Shown: positions 7,964 to 15,731, counted from the first letter of the stretch. The stretch is 51,085 bases of DNA from Streptomyces sp. ISL-94 (GCF_018614075.1 NZ_JAGGOZ010000042.1:85900-136984); one strand, 5' to 3'. Program-made: numbers and translations. Notes: generated by a model from the sequence alone, not told the origin.

Positions 7964-8443
7964 GTGCCGATCCAGCGCAAGCACACCATGTACCACTCGA
8001 CCATCCTCGAGGCCGACCCGGACACCGTGTGGGCGACCGTCCGCGACGCCATGCAGATCCTGGACATCGTGTCCCCGGGCGACCTGGACATCCACAGGGA
8101 CGTCAGCTGGGTGGAAGGCGGCTCGGTCGAAACGGTCCCGGCCCGCTACGACTTCAGGCTCACGCTCAACGGCCGCCTCGTCCAGCAGGAGATCGCCGCC
8201 CGCGATGAGATCAACAAGACCCAGTCCTACCGGGCCATCGCCCCCACCAGCGGAGTCGCCGGCTACGAGGCCACCATCCGCGCATTCCCCATCACCAACG
8301 ACCCGGCGCGCAGCTTCTTCGAGTGGTCACGGATCCTGGAGATCGCCGACGACGCCGACCTGAACGTGGTCGAGGCCATCATCGACGTCATGGAGAAGCA
8401 GACCGACGCCGTACGGGACCACTTCGCGACGACCTCGAAGTGA
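7964..8443 (+). CDS. SRPBCC (START/Bet v1-like) family protein, 159 aa
   Basis: A small helix-grip protein of the SRPBCC superfamily. It has an N-terminal strand plus a DTVWATVRDAMQI helix, a curved sheet (ETVPARYDFRLTLNG, YEATIRAFPITND, RSFFEWSRILEI) and the long C-terminal helix (VVEAIIDVMEKQTDAVRDHF) that closes the ligand pocket. Relatives bind or cyclise hydrophobic molecules; no ligand can be deduced here. The GTG start at 7964 has AAGAAAGAG upstream and lies 15 bp after the carbamoyltransferase remnant. Its stop codon overlaps the GTG of the next gene (GTGA), so the two are translationally coupled. Confidence 0.75.
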   Translation: MPIQRKHTMYHSTILEADPDTVWATVRDAMQILDIVSPGDLDIHRDVSWVEGGSVETVPARYDFRLTLNGRLVQQEIAARDEINKTQSYRAIAPTSGVAGYEATIRAFPITNDPARSFFEWSRILEIADDADLNVVEAIIDVMEKQTDAVRDHFATTSK

Positions 8444-9066
8444 GTGACGTGACGACGCTCGTACTGCTGCGGCACGGCGAAACCCTGCTCACCCCAGAGC
8501 GGCGGCTCTCCGGCAGCGGTGGCTCCGACCCGGGACTCTCACCGGCTGGACGCCGCCAAGCCCAGGCGGCAGCAGACGCCCTCGCCCACCGCGGCGACAT
8601 CGAGGCGGTCGTCACCTCACCGATGCGGCGCTGCCGGGAGACCGCTCAGTCCGTGGCCGCGCGCCTTGGCCTGAGCGTCCAGGTCGACCGGGACCTGCGG
8701 GAAGCGGACTTCGGCGCCTGGGAGGGCCTGACCTTCACCGAAGTCCGCGAACGCTACCCGGACGACCTGAGCGCATGGTTCGCCTCGCCCGAGAGTGCCC
8801 CCTCGGGCGCAGGCGAGACCATGCAGCAGGTCACCCGCCGGGTCACCGCCGTACGAGACGGCCTCATGGCCCAGTACGCCGGCGTCACGGTTCTGGTCGT
8901 CTCCCACGTCGGACCACTCAGAACCCTGATCCGCCTCGCCCTCCAGGCCCCACCACACAGCTTGTTCCGCATGGAGGTCGCAGCAGCCTCCCTGTCGACG
9001 GTGACGTACGACGAGGACGGCACCGCCACGGTGCAGGCCCTCAACGACACCCACCACTTGAACTGA
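8440..9066 (+). CDS. Histidine phosphatase (phosphoglycerate mutase-like), 208 aa
   Basis: A branch-1 histidine phosphatase. The LLRHGET motif (about residues 9-15) supplies the phosphohistidine. Arg in SPMRRCRET, Glu in DFGAWEGLTF and the C-terminal SHVGPLRTL His complete the active site. The family acts on phosphorylated sugars or small metabolites; the substrate here is unknown. The start is the GTG at 8440, overlapping the SRPBCC stop by four bases. A strong hairpin terminator follows directly. With the SRPBCC protein and carbamoyltransferase debris, it may be what is left of a small-molecule pathway. Confidence 0.9.
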   Translation: MSDVTTLVLLRHGETLLTPERRLSGSGGSDPGLSPAGRRQAQAAADALAHRGDIEAVVTSPMRRCRETAQSVAARLGLSVQVDRDLREADFGAWEGLTFTEVRERYPDDLSAWFASPESAPSGAGETMQQVTRRVTAVRDGLMAQYAGVTVLVVSHVGPLRTLIRLALQAPPHSLFRMEVAAASLSTVTYDEDGTATVQALNDTHHLN

Positions 9067-9072
9067 ACTGCG

Positions 9073-9117
9073 CGCCAAGGGGCCCGGCAGACGTGACGTG
9101 TGCCGGGCCCCTTGGCG
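9073..9117 (+). terminator. Terminator after the histidine phosphatase
   Basis: A 17-bp perfect stem (CGCCAAGGGGCCCGGCA and its complement) encloses an 11-base loop, six bases after the stop codon. Confidence 0.9.
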
Positions 9118-9245
9118 TGTTCGTTTCAGCGGCTTCTGTCTCGTCCTCATCGGTCTCGACCGGCCCGACGAAGCGAACATGCTCCACGGCCGGGATCCGC
9201 GTATTTCGGGAACGCTGGCCCTTGGTCGGGGCGACGATGGTCATG

Positions 9246-9279
9246 GAGCGGATGACGGGAATCGAACCCGCGCCATAAG
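9246..9279 (-). repeat. att copy 1: tRNA-Gly 3'-end fragment
   Basis: The sequence matches the last ~33 bases of the tRNA-Gly(CCC) gene at 22434 with one mismatch, then diverges before the anticodon. It cannot be a working tRNA. It marks the left edge of the stacked elements. About 165 bp to its right is a direct repeat (GGGCACGC at 9446 and again ten bases on) that resembles integrase arm sites. I see no gene between 9280 and 9582. Confidence 0.75.
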
Positions 9280-9582
9280 GGTTGCTGTCGCTGCTGTGCG
9301 TCACTGCTGTACGGAGGGGGCGTGCGCCTCGTCATCACCAGAGCCACCAGTGGGGTAAGTGCCCTTGATCTGCTGTGGTGGTGCTTGTCGCGGTTGCTGG
9401 TCCAGGGCGGGGAGCCCGTAGATGGCCGTGACTTACCAACTGGTCGGGCACGCATCGGGCACGCGTTCAGCTGCACGGGTTGACGCGGTCCAGGCCATGA
9501 TCCTATGGTCCGCCTTGCGCGTGGTTGCAGCCGACGGCGATGAAAGCCGAGCGGATTCTGATTAATGCCGAAATCTGAGTAA

Positions 9583-9870
9583 GTGAGGGTAGTCGTGGGG
9601 TTGCTGCTCTCGTACCTGTTCCTTTTCCTTATTGAATGCGTCTTGATGGCGTTGCAGATTGTCGGCGCGTTCCTGTTTATGTTGAGTGCCGCTCTGTTTA
9701 TCCGGCGCTTCGCACTTGCGCGCAAGCGTCGAGCCGATGGCCACTTCCCGAAGGCGACGCCAGCGGCACCATATGTGCTTGGCGGCATCGGCATTTGCTT
9801 GCTGGTTCCTACTTCGGCAGCGCTCTTCATGGGGAGGGAGTCAGGCCTTTTTGAAACCTGGGCGATATAG
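9583..9870 (+). CDS. Small membrane protein, 95 aa
   Basis: Unrecognised. Two hydrophobic segments are clear (about residues 4-40 and 66-86), separated by a basic loop (RRFALARKRRADGHF), giving a two- or three-span inner-membrane topology. I chose the GTG at 9583; a second GTG four codons on is possible. Base composition is less GC-rich than in the core genes, as expected of element DNA. It lies inside the first element remnant (att copies 1 to 2). The next 250 bp to its right hold no gene I can support. Confidence 0.55.
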   Translation: MRVVVGLLLSYLFLFLIECVLMALQIVGAFLFMLSAALFIRRFALARKRRADGHFPKATPAAPYVLGGIGICLLVPTSAALFMGRESGLFETWAI

Positions 9871-10126
9871 GCCGAAACCGTTGTGGTCTGCGGGGGCATC
9901 GTCGGCCTGTCGAGGCTGGCAGCGGTCGGCTGCGGGCGCGGTGGTTGCTGCACCTCGCTGCTGTACATCACCAGTTTGGAAGATCGCGTAACTGCCTCTG
10001 GCCTGAGCAGGCGAGACGCTGACCTGCGCGTCCCCAGGGTCCGCGCCGCTGTTCCCCGCTACTCCCCGCCCGCCGCCGCCCAACCGGGCATGCGAAGGAC
10101 AGGGCGACGACCGGCCGGCAGCGCTG

Positions 10127-10258
10127 TCACCCGCCGAAGAGGTGCGGGACCGGGCAGAGCTCCATGGGCTCGTCCGGCCGGTCGGCCCAGTGCCACCAGA
10201 TCTGCCGCTCGGGGCACCGCCAGAGAGCGCGGTAAGTCCGCAGTCCATCGTCTTCCAC
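10127..10258 (-). CDS. Tryptophan-rich micro-protein, 43 aa
   Basis: A very short frame with coherent composition: CPERQIWWHWADRPDEP followed by MELCPVPHLFGG. Three Trp within five residues and two spaced CP motifs could form a compact fold or bind a metal. Its GTG start shares one base with the TAG stop of the upstream micro-gene (TAGTG), so the pair would be translated by coupling. Coupled very short genes of this kind are typical of Streptomyces integrative elements. No function is known to me. Confidence 0.5.
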   Translation of the reverse strand: MEDDGLRTYRALWRCPERQIWWHWADRPDEPMELCPVPHLFGG

Positions 10259-10380
10259 TAAGCCCGCGCGTTCCCTAGCCGGCAAGCGTGGTGTTGCGCC
10301 CTGCCCGCACCTCGGAATGAGCGAAGAGCGAAGGCCGCAGCGAGCATCACGAACAGATGAGTAATCACGGCAACCGTCAC
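10258..10380 (-). CDS. Small membrane micro-protein, 40 aa
   Basis: It begins MTVAVITHLFVMLAAAF, a single membrane-spanning helix, followed by a basic tail (RSFRGAGRAQHH...). The GTG at 10380 has an excellent ribosome binding site (GGGGAGGTGG) eight bases upstream, which is the main support. Its stop overlaps the start of the next micro-gene. It lies in the first element remnant next to the integrase fragment. Function unknown; similar short one-helix proteins accompany transfer genes in actinomycete elements. Confidence 0.5.
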   Translation of the reverse strand: MTVAVITHLFVMLAAAFALRSFRGAGRAQHHACRLGNARA

Positions 10381-10423
10381 CGGAACCACCTCCCCTTCGA
10401 CTTCTGGACCCGCCGGGTGCACG

Positions 10424-11191
10424 GTGCAGCTGGCGTCAGCCACAGGGCGCCCCGCTGTCAGGGAAACCGGGGCCACGACCGTGGCGAAGGCCTACCGGCT
10501 GCTCAAGGCGATCATGGAGACGGCTGCCGACGACGAGTTGATCCGCCGGAACCCCTGCCGGATCAAGGGCGCCGGGAAGGAGTCGCCCGCAGAGCGCCGG
10601 ACCGCCACCGTCGAGCAGGTTGACGCGCTCGCCCGCGAGCTGGGTGCGCGCTGGCGGCTGCTCGTCTACATCGCTGCCTACGGTCCTGCCCGGCCCGAAG
10701 AGCAGGCGGCCTTGCGGCGGCACGACGTCGACCTGGCGAACGTCGGCGTATGGGCGCGGTCCGCCGAGCCCGAGCTGAACACGGGGAAGCGGGCGCCCGG
10801 CGAGACCAAGTCCGAGGCAGGTAAGCGGTTCATCGTCCTACCGGACTTCATGAGGGGTGATCTCAAGCTCCACATGTATCTCTACGCGGAGCAAAAGCCG
10901 GACGCGCTGCTGTTCGTGGGGGAGCGAGGCGCCCCCTTTCGGCGGACGACCTTTGGGCGGAAGTGGAAGAAGGCCCGGAAGAAAGTCGGACTGCCCGAGG
11001 AGTTCACGCTCTACGACCTTCGTCACACCGGACACACCCTCTCGACGCAGTCCGGGGCGACCCTCAAGGACACGATGGTGCGGGCCGGCCAGTCGTCGGA
11101 GAAGGCCGCCATGATCTACCAGCACTCCAACCTGGAGCGGCAGCGTGAGGTTGCCGCCGGGATAGGCAACACAAAAGCCCCAGGTCGCTGA
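10424..11191 (+). pseudogene. Tyrosine integrase, N-truncated and degenerate
   Basis: The middle and catalytic parts of a phage/AICE-type tyrosine integrase. It enters at the core-binding domain (TVAKAYRLLKAIMETAADDELIRRNPCRIKGAG). The first catalytic Arg is in AYGPARPEEQAALRRHDVD, where the usual GLR context is altered. LYDLRHTGHTLS supplies the H-x-x-R-like box, and IYQHSN the nucleophilic Tyr. The usual GHSS histidine before the Tyr is Gln (AGQSS). The N-terminal arm-binding domain is missing. The gene ends 19 bp before att copy 2, the normal int-att arrangement. It once mobilised the first element and is probably inactive. Confidence 0.85.
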
Positions 11192-11205
11192 CCTGGGGCT
11201 TTTGT
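11171..11205. terminator. Hairpin at the integrase end, next to att copy 2
   Basis: A 16-bp perfect stem (ACAAAAGCCCCAGGTC) with a three-base loop, overlapping the integrase stop and ending five bases before the att. With A and T tracts on both flanks it can act in both directions. It is analogous to the hairpin beside the intact tRNA at 22395. Confidence 0.85.
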
Positions 11206-11209
11206 CATG

Positions 11210-11251
11210 GAGCGGATGACGGGAATCGAACCCGCGCTATAAGCTTGGGAA
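11210..11251 (-). repeat. att copy 2: 42-bp tRNA-Gly 3'-end duplication
   Basis: All 42 bases match the 3' end of the tRNA-Gly(CCC) gene through the anticodon loop, then diverge. This is the junction between the first element remnant (left) and the next (right). Confidence 0.9.
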
Positions 11252-11330
11252 TCACTCGGCACTTGAGGCCCTAGATGGCCATTGAGCTGCGGAAATGCGC
11301 TTCCGCGAGGGTGATGTCGGGGGCTCCGGA

Positions 11331-11381
11331 CGGTCCCCTGTTGACCGATGTTTACCGCCCGGACTGGCACGTAGTGGCACG
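11331..11381. repeat. Conserved element arm, homologous to 18619-18670
   Basis: About 80 bp beyond att copies 2 and 3 lies the same ~51-bp block: TTTACCGYCC followed by two TGGCAC boxes ten bases apart. Its position and paired boxes suggest integrase arm-type binding sites shared by related elements. Positions 11382-11452 hold nothing else. Confidence 0.6.
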
Positions 11382-11452
11382 CACCGTTCAGGCGAATGCA
11401 CCCAGAACTGGAACCACGGGGCCTGGCTCGGGCCGACCGGGTGTCCGGCTGT

Positions 11453-12874
11453 TCAGTTTCCGCGCCATGCGGTGAGCAGTTCGTCGGGTCCGTACGTTGC
11501 CTGGAGTCCGGCGCAGTTGACGCCGCTGCGGGAAACCGCGATCAGTGGCACGGGGTCATCAGTGACCGCCGCCCGGTGCTTGTGCAGTGCGGCGAGATCG
11601 TGGCTGTCGAAAGTCGAGTTCTCCAGCCACTTGACCGATCCGAGGAAGAGCAGTTGCTTGGCAACCGGCTGGCGGTCGGCGCCGACCAGGTCGATCTCGA
11701 CGTCGTTGCTGCGGGTCCAGTATCCGCCGATGGCCGGGGCGGCGGGCAGGTCATCGTCGGGCAGGAGGCGGGCGAGGGATTCGCGGACGAGCGGCTCGAT
11801 GGCCCGGCCTCGCCAACTTGTCCATTGTTCTTTGATCCGGTTCAGGGTCAGGTCGCCGCGCATGCGTTCGATCTCGGCCATGTGCGGATCGAGGAACGCC
11901 AGCCAGAAGCGCAGATACGGGTCGGCCACCCGGTAGCGGCGCTCCTTGGATGGCCGTAGGGAGACGGGCAGTTCGGCGGCGACCACGCGCTTCTCGGTCA
12001 GGACGTCCGTGGCTCTGGTAAGGGTCGTGTGGGCGATTCCGCCGGCCGCCCGGGCGATGTTGGTGAATGTGCGCTCGCCGCTCCCGATGGCCCGCAGTAC
12101 CTCCCGGCTCATCGCCTGGGGAGGGAACTCAGCGGCCAGTGACCGTTCGGCGGAGACCAGGAGCGCGGAGATGGGATTGTCGAGCGAGGCGCGGAGGAAC
12201 TCCCCCAATGAGGCTTCCTGCGGCCACTCAGCACAGATCAGCGGCAGTCCGCCGGTGACCAGTGCTGCATCGAACGCGGCCGCTGGCTCCAGGCTGAGCA
12301 TGTCGCCGATGTCGGCGGGATTGAGCGGCCCAAGGACCATCTCGCGCCCGCGCTGGTGGAAGGGGCGGTCGTAGCTGTTCAGGGCCTCCATCATCGACAG
12401 ATCGGAACCGACCAGCAGCAGAAGGACCGGCTTGCGACTGAGCAGCCGGTCCCACGCCCGCTGCAACATGCCCTCGAAGGCGTCGATCCGGTCCATGAGG
12501 TACGGGACTTCGTCGATTACGACCACGCTCGGGCTGTCGTGGGGCAGGATCTCCGCCAGAAGACGGAACGCAGCGTTCCACTGGGTCGGTGCCTCCTCGG
12601 CGAACAGAGACCGCTCCGGCAGGGTGGACGTAGCGACGGCGTCGAGCAGCTCCGTCAGCTCGTCCTCAGCGGATCCCCCTGCTGCGGTGAAAAAGAGGTA
12701 AGGGACCTCGGCCCGGCTGAGGAACTCCTCGACCAGGCTCGACTTGCCGACCCGACGTCGCCCGCGCAGCAGGATGCACTGGCCGGGCTTCTGAGAACCG
12801 CCCCCCGCGCGGACCTTCTCGAAGGCCGCGCCCAAAACCCGCAGCTCCCGCTCTCGCCCGATGAATCGACGCAC
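11453..12874 (-). CDS. AAA ATPase of the DUF234 / archaeal-type ATPase group
   Basis: A 473-residue P-loop ATPase with C-terminal winged-helix and nuclease-like parts. The start MRRFIGRERELRVLG is the family's usual opening. Walker A is GRRRVGKSSL (about 38-47). Walker B is VVVIDEVPYL (about 120-129), and an LVGSDLSMM sensor follows. A winged helix (FTNIARAAGGIAHTTLTRATDVL) precedes the DUF234-like end (YRVADPYLRFWLAFL; SNDVEIDLVGADRQ). The GTG at 12874 has GGGAG eight bases upstream; an ATG at 12907 sits inside a palindrome and is less likely. Relatives are found on mobile DNA and are thought to act in defence or toxin-like roles, but this is not established. It stands alone between att copies 2 and 3. 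Confidence 0.85.
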   Translation of the reverse strand: MRRFIGRERELRVLGAAFEKVRAGGGSQKPGQCILLRGRRRVGKSSLVEEFLSRAEVPYLFFTAAGGSAEDELTELLDAVATSTLPERSLFAEEAPTQWNAAFRLLAEILPHDSPSVVVIDEVPYLMDRIDAFEGMLQRAWDRLLSRKPVLLLLVGSDLSMMEALNSYDRPFHQRGREMVLGPLNPADIGDMLSLEPAAAFDAALVTGGLPLICAEWPQEASLGEFLRASLDNPISALLVSAERSLAAEFPPQAMSREVLRAIGSGERTFTNIARAAGGIAHTTLTRATDVLTEKRVVAAELPVSLRPSKERRYRVADPYLRFWLAFLDPHMAEIERMRGDLTLNRIKEQWTSWRGRAIEPLVRESLARLLPDDDLPAAPAIGGYWTRSNDVEIDLVGADRQPVAKQLLFLGSVKWLENSTFDSHDLAALHKHRAAVTDDPVPLIAVSRSGVNCAGLQATYGPDELLTAWRGN

Positions 12875-12893
12875 GCCATACGCTCCCGTCAGA

Positions 12894-12917
12894 GATAGTA
12901 TCGACATCGATACTATC
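12894..12917. promoter_or_regulatory. Operator-like palindrome before the AAA ATPase
   Basis: GATAGTATCGA and TCGATACTATC are exact inverted repeats separated by CA, 20 bp upstream of the chosen start. Its A/T-richness stands out from the surroundings. It is very probably a repressor site, possibly bound by the ATPase's own winged helix (inferred). Confidence 0.7.
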
Positions 12918-13017
12918 GCCCGTGGCAGTATGTGGCCGGATGCTCTGCCCGTCGCGTAACCCGGCGCCGCAGACCGCCGAGAGATCGAAGCTTGCCGGAC
13001 GAAGGTGCCCGCTTTTG

Positions 13018-13097
13018 GCATGCGGAGGGCACGGCGGGGCTGGATAGGTCTAGACGGCGAAGGGCAGCGAAGGAGGCCCAAGTCGTTGATCTGGGCC
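13018..13097. repeat. Degenerate copy of the tRNA-proximal flank
   Basis: This stretch aligns, with substitutions and small gaps, to 18423-18490 and partly to 22370-22420. The shared order is GCGGAGGGC, then AGGTCTAGAC, then AAG-rich DNA, then a TTGAYCTGGGCC arm. The att itself is not recognisable. It looks like the relic of a further integration event. The 350 bp to 13449 contain no gene I can support. Confidence 0.5.
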
Positions 13098-13449
13098 GCA
13101 TCGGACGCCTGCACGCCGTTGGCGCCTGGCTGGTATGGCATACCGCTGTCCCGTGCTGGGCTAAGGCGCTCATGGCGGCGGCGGGTCCCGCAACGGCCCC
13201 GACGCATTCACGCCGCCGAGGCCGCCCTTCCGGGTCGTAGCACGTGAGAGTGTTCGACCCGAATCCAATGGTACGACTATGGGGCAGTTCGAGCAGTTCC
13301 AGGGCTGTATGCGCCAGTGCCGGGCTCGCGGACTCCGGGTCGTACGGTGCACACCGACCAGGACCTGTTGAAAGCAGCGAATGACAAACGTCGGCGTCGT
13401 GGTCAGGTCCTCCCCGGTACCGGGGGTTTGCACGACTAGCCTCCGCATC

Positions 13450-14280
13450 ATGCTGCGTATCGCCGACACCCGCACCGGCCGTTTCGTGGAGATCCCCTCC
13501 GGGCACCGTCACCTGCTGCGCATCTGCGTCCACCTGTCGGCCTCCGACGCCGGGGTCGGCACGGTGCACCTGCGGGCGCCCCTGGTCGGTGACGTACTGG
13601 CGCGTGCCGCGGAGCTGCATGGCCTGGAGTCCCTCACGGTCCTCACCACACCGGACCTGCCTTATGAGCAAGCCCAGGCACTCGATCGCGCCATGTCCGC
13701 TCTCGGCATCCACCCGCCCGCCACCGTCGGTGTCCACCATCTGACCGAGACGTTCTGTGCGGCTGCTGACGTGCACCTGCTCGCTCACGGCGCCGCCGCA
13801 CAGGACGCCGTCGGCGGGGCCTGGATCGACGTGGGCCAGGTCAGGCCGGCACCCCCGGACGGGGGCGCCCCAGGCCGTGGCCATCGCCTCACCTCGGGCC
13901 TCCTGGACGAATTCGCCCCGGAGGGGGCCGATCCGCTGGCTGTGAGGATGCTGTTGCTCGGCCACTTCTACCGCACGCCGATCACGGTCAGCAGCGCAGC
14001 GCTCGCCGAGGCGCGGCGGACGCTGCGGTACTGGCGGCAGCAGGTGGCAGACTGGGCGCAGGAGCCGTCCAGGCCGATCCCTGCCGATGTGCTGCGACAG
14101 GCTCATGCCGCGCTCGCCGATGATCTCGGTGTCCCCGCTGTTCTGGACCTGCTGGTCAGCGTGGCGAGGCGCGCCGACGTGCCGGCCGGAGCCAAGTTCG
14201 AGACGTTCGCCTTTCTCGACCGCGTCCTCGGGTTGGACCTCGCGCGCGAGGTGGGCCACCAGCACCCGGCGACGCCATGA
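13450..14280 (+). CDS. Cysteinyl-tRNA synthetase-like protein without HIGH/KMSKS
   Basis: A 276-residue protein laid out like a shrunken class I cysteinyl-tRNA synthetase. LRIADTRTGRFVEIP and LLRICVHLSASDAGVGTVHL correspond to the CysRS start and the first nucleotide-binding strand. GLESLTVLTTPDLP matches the region leading to the metal site. The C-terminal FYRTPITVSSAALAEARRTLRYW is the DALR-like helix of CysRS/MshC. The HIGH position reads VGTVHL and the KMSKS loop reads RGHRLTSG, so aminoacyl-adenylate chemistry is unlikely. I use the ATG at 13450, but the frame is open to 13381. Its stop overlaps the sixA-type start (ATGA), so the two are coupled. Function unknown. Confidence 0.7.
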   Translation: MLRIADTRTGRFVEIPSGHRHLLRICVHLSASDAGVGTVHLRAPLVGDVLARAAELHGLESLTVLTTPDLPYEQAQALDRAMSALGIHPPATVGVHHLTETFCAAADVHLLAHGAAAQDAVGGAWIDVGQVRPAPPDGGAPGRGHRLTSGLLDEFAPEGADPLAVRMLLLGHFYRTPITVSSAALAEARRTLRYWRQQVADWAQEPSRPIPADVLRQAHAALADDLGVPAVLDLLVSVARRADVPAGAKFETFAFLDRVLGLDLAREVGHQHPATP

Positions 14281-14801
14281 CTTCGGGCAACGCCCGGCGC
14301 CTGGTCGTCGTGCGGCACGCCAAGTCCGCCTGGCCGGACGTGGCCGACTCCGAGCGGCCACTCGCCCCGCGCGGCCGCTGGGACGCCCCTGCGGCCGGCC
14401 GCTGGCTGCGCGAGGCCGACTGCGTTGCCGACCTCGTCGTGTGCTCCTCCGCCCTTCGCGCCCGCCAGACGTGGGACCTCGTCGCGGCCGAGCTCGGCGT
14501 CACCGTGCCGGTGATTCACGAGGCACGCCTCTACGGGGCGAGCGCCGGGGAGTTGCTCGGGGTCGTACGGGAGATCCCCGCGCAGGTGCGGACGCTGATG
14601 CTGATCGGGCACAACCCCGGCGTACAGGAGCTGGTTCTGTTGCTGGCCGGTGAGGCGGACGGCTTCGCGCTGGAGCAGACCCGTTCGAAATTCCCGACGT
14701 CCGCGATCGCCGTGCTGCGCGTGCCAGGGCCCTGGTCGTCCCTCGAACCGGGTGCCGCCCGGCTGACCGAGATGGTCGTACCCCGTGGCGCGCACCCCTG
14801 A
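14277..14801 (+). CDS. SixA-type phosphohistidine phosphatase, 174 aa
   Basis: A histidine phosphatase of the SixA group, which removes phosphate from histidine-phosphorylated proteins. It shows VVRHAKSAW (the RHG-like box with Lys, typical of SixA) at about 10-18, CSSALRARQTW, VREIPAQVRTLMLIGHNPGVQEL with the second catalytic His, and a closing SAIAVLRV strand. Its length matches the family. The ATG overlaps the stop of the CysRS-like gene by four bases, so the two are co-translated and may work together. It ends convergent with the hypothetical gene at 14822, with only 20 bp between. Confidence 0.9.
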   Translation: MTSGNARRLVVVRHAKSAWPDVADSERPLAPRGRWDAPAAGRWLREADCVADLVVCSSALRARQTWDLVAAELGVTVPVIHEARLYGASAGELLGVVREIPAQVRTLMLIGHNPGVQELVLLLAGEADGFALEQTRSKFPTSAIAVLRVPGPWSSLEPGAARLTEMVVPRGAHP

Positions 14802-14821
14802 CCGGTGCTGAAGGACCGGGC

Positions 14822-15094
14822 TCAGCCGCTCTCTTCCTCCTCGGTCTCCATGCGCCGGATTCCCTCGTGCGTGAGGGTGACCATCGCGGGTGTGTTGCCC
14901 GGCTCCCAGTCGACGGTGATCAGGCCCTCGCCTGCCAGGTAGGTGCAGGCGGCGGCGAGATCCTGCTCCGGTATGTGGAGGTCGCTTTCCAGCTTGGCCC
15001 CGGTGATTCCGAGAAGACGATTGCCTTCGATGGCTTCGTACAGGATCCGCAGAACCTGTTCGCGGTAGGTCTTGCGCTCGCGCAGTGTCGCCAT
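14822..15094 (-). CDS. Winged-helix-like hypothetical protein, 90 aa
   Basis: A small protein whose pattern suggests a winged helix-turn-helix: a basic first helix (RERKTYREQVLRILYEAIEG), ITGAKLESDLHIPEQDLAAACTYLAGEGLITVDW as the HTH with an AGEGLI turn before the wing, and an acidic tail (METEEEESG). I do not recognise a named family. The ATG at 15094 is followed by typical coding composition. It is the last gene of a minus-strand run of four small genes (16307 to 14822) that probably form one operon with the DUF5994 gene. Confidence 0.7.
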   Translation of the reverse strand: MATLRERKTYREQVLRILYEAIEGNRLLGITGAKLESDLHIPEQDLAAACTYLAGEGLITVDWEPGNTPAMVTLTHEGIRRMETEEEESG

Positions 15095-15134
15095 GGCCGC
15101 GTCCTCTCGTGCGTGGGGCGGGAGCCGGCTCCGG

Positions 15135-15401
15135 TCAGACCTCGTCGGTGTGGGCGCCGGTGCCGGCGGGAGATCTGCTGGCGGTCAGCCAGGAGCGGGC
15201 GGGTCCGGCCGCGGATTCCGTGTCCACCGTGAGGTGGAGCCGGGTGCCGCCGTCCGAGGCGGGGTAGCTGCGCTGTTCCATGCCGGCGAAGCAGCGGCGC
15301 AACACCTCGGCGACCGCGCGGGCGGCTTCGGGGGAGGCCGCGATGATGCGGACTTCGGCGTGTCCGACCGACGGCAGCATCTCTGTCTCGGTGCGCTTCA
15401 A
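15135..15401 (-). CDS. Conserved hypothetical protein, 88 aa
   Basis: A small alpha-beta protein: a strand VGHAEVRIIAAS, a helix PEAARAVAEVLRRCFAG, then YPASDGGTRLHLTVDT as a strand pair, and a disordered tail. Short Streptomyces proteins of this pattern often accompany DUF5994 genes; no function is known to me. The start is uncertain: TTG at 15401 has a GAAGGGA-like site, and an ATG seven codons in (15380) is possible. It lies mid-operon, 40 bp upstream of the 90-aa gene. Confidence 0.65.
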   Translation of the reverse strand: MKRTETEMLPSVGHAEVRIIAASPEAARAVAEVLRRCFAGMEQRSYPASDGGTRLHLTVDTESAAGPARSWLTASRSPAGTGAHTDEV

Positions 15402-15495
15402 GATGACGTGATCCCTTCGGGGCGAGGTGAGAAGTCGGCGGGTGGGACGCCATCGCGTCCCGCCCGCTGCCCCTGGTCAGAGGAAGGTCTGTCCC

Positions 15496-15726
15496 TCACC
15501 GGTCGGCATCCGTGCGGTGGGCTCGACGACTGGTGCCGGCTGGCTGACCGGGGGCTTCTGGCGCCCGCCAGTGATGCTTCCTGCTTCGTCGGCCGACGAC
15601 CGGCAGGGCGTCGTTGAAGTGGTAGGCCGCGATCCGTGCGTCGGGCTGGGCGTTGAGCAGGTGGATCAGGTGCATTCCGATACCGGTCACGAGGATGATC
15701 GCCGCGATGAGGACGATGATCTCCAC
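15496..15726 (-). CDS. Small single-span membrane protein, 76 aa
   Basis: It begins with a strong hydrophobic helix (EIIVLIAAIILVTGIG) followed by HLIHLLNAQPDARIAAYHFNDALPVVGRR and a basic, disordered tail. I chose the GTG at 15726 because GGAGG lies eight bases upstream; the frame continues five bases past the DUF5994 stop, so the two are likely translated together. No family is recognised. The tail may reflect drift. Its place in the operon suggests a membrane anchor or accessory for the neighbouring small proteins, but that is inference. Confidence 0.6.
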   Translation of the reverse strand: MEIIVLIAAIILVTGIGMHLIHLLNAQPDARIAAYHFNDALPVVGRRSRKHHWRAPEAPGQPAGTSRRAHRTDADR

Positions 15727-15731
15727 GCTCC

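Noticed and set aside
9041..9244. Minus-strand frame starting at the att copy 1 (begins MTIVAPTKGQRS)
   Set aside because: The first ~40 residues look protein-like, but the frame then runs through the histidine-phosphatase terminator hairpin and into its gene; no ribosome site other than tRNA sequence. It may be the broken start of an element gene.
9246..9279. A second tRNA-Gly gene
   Set aside because: Only the 3' third is present; no acceptor 5' strand, D-arm or anticodon stem. The same applies to 11210 and 18500.
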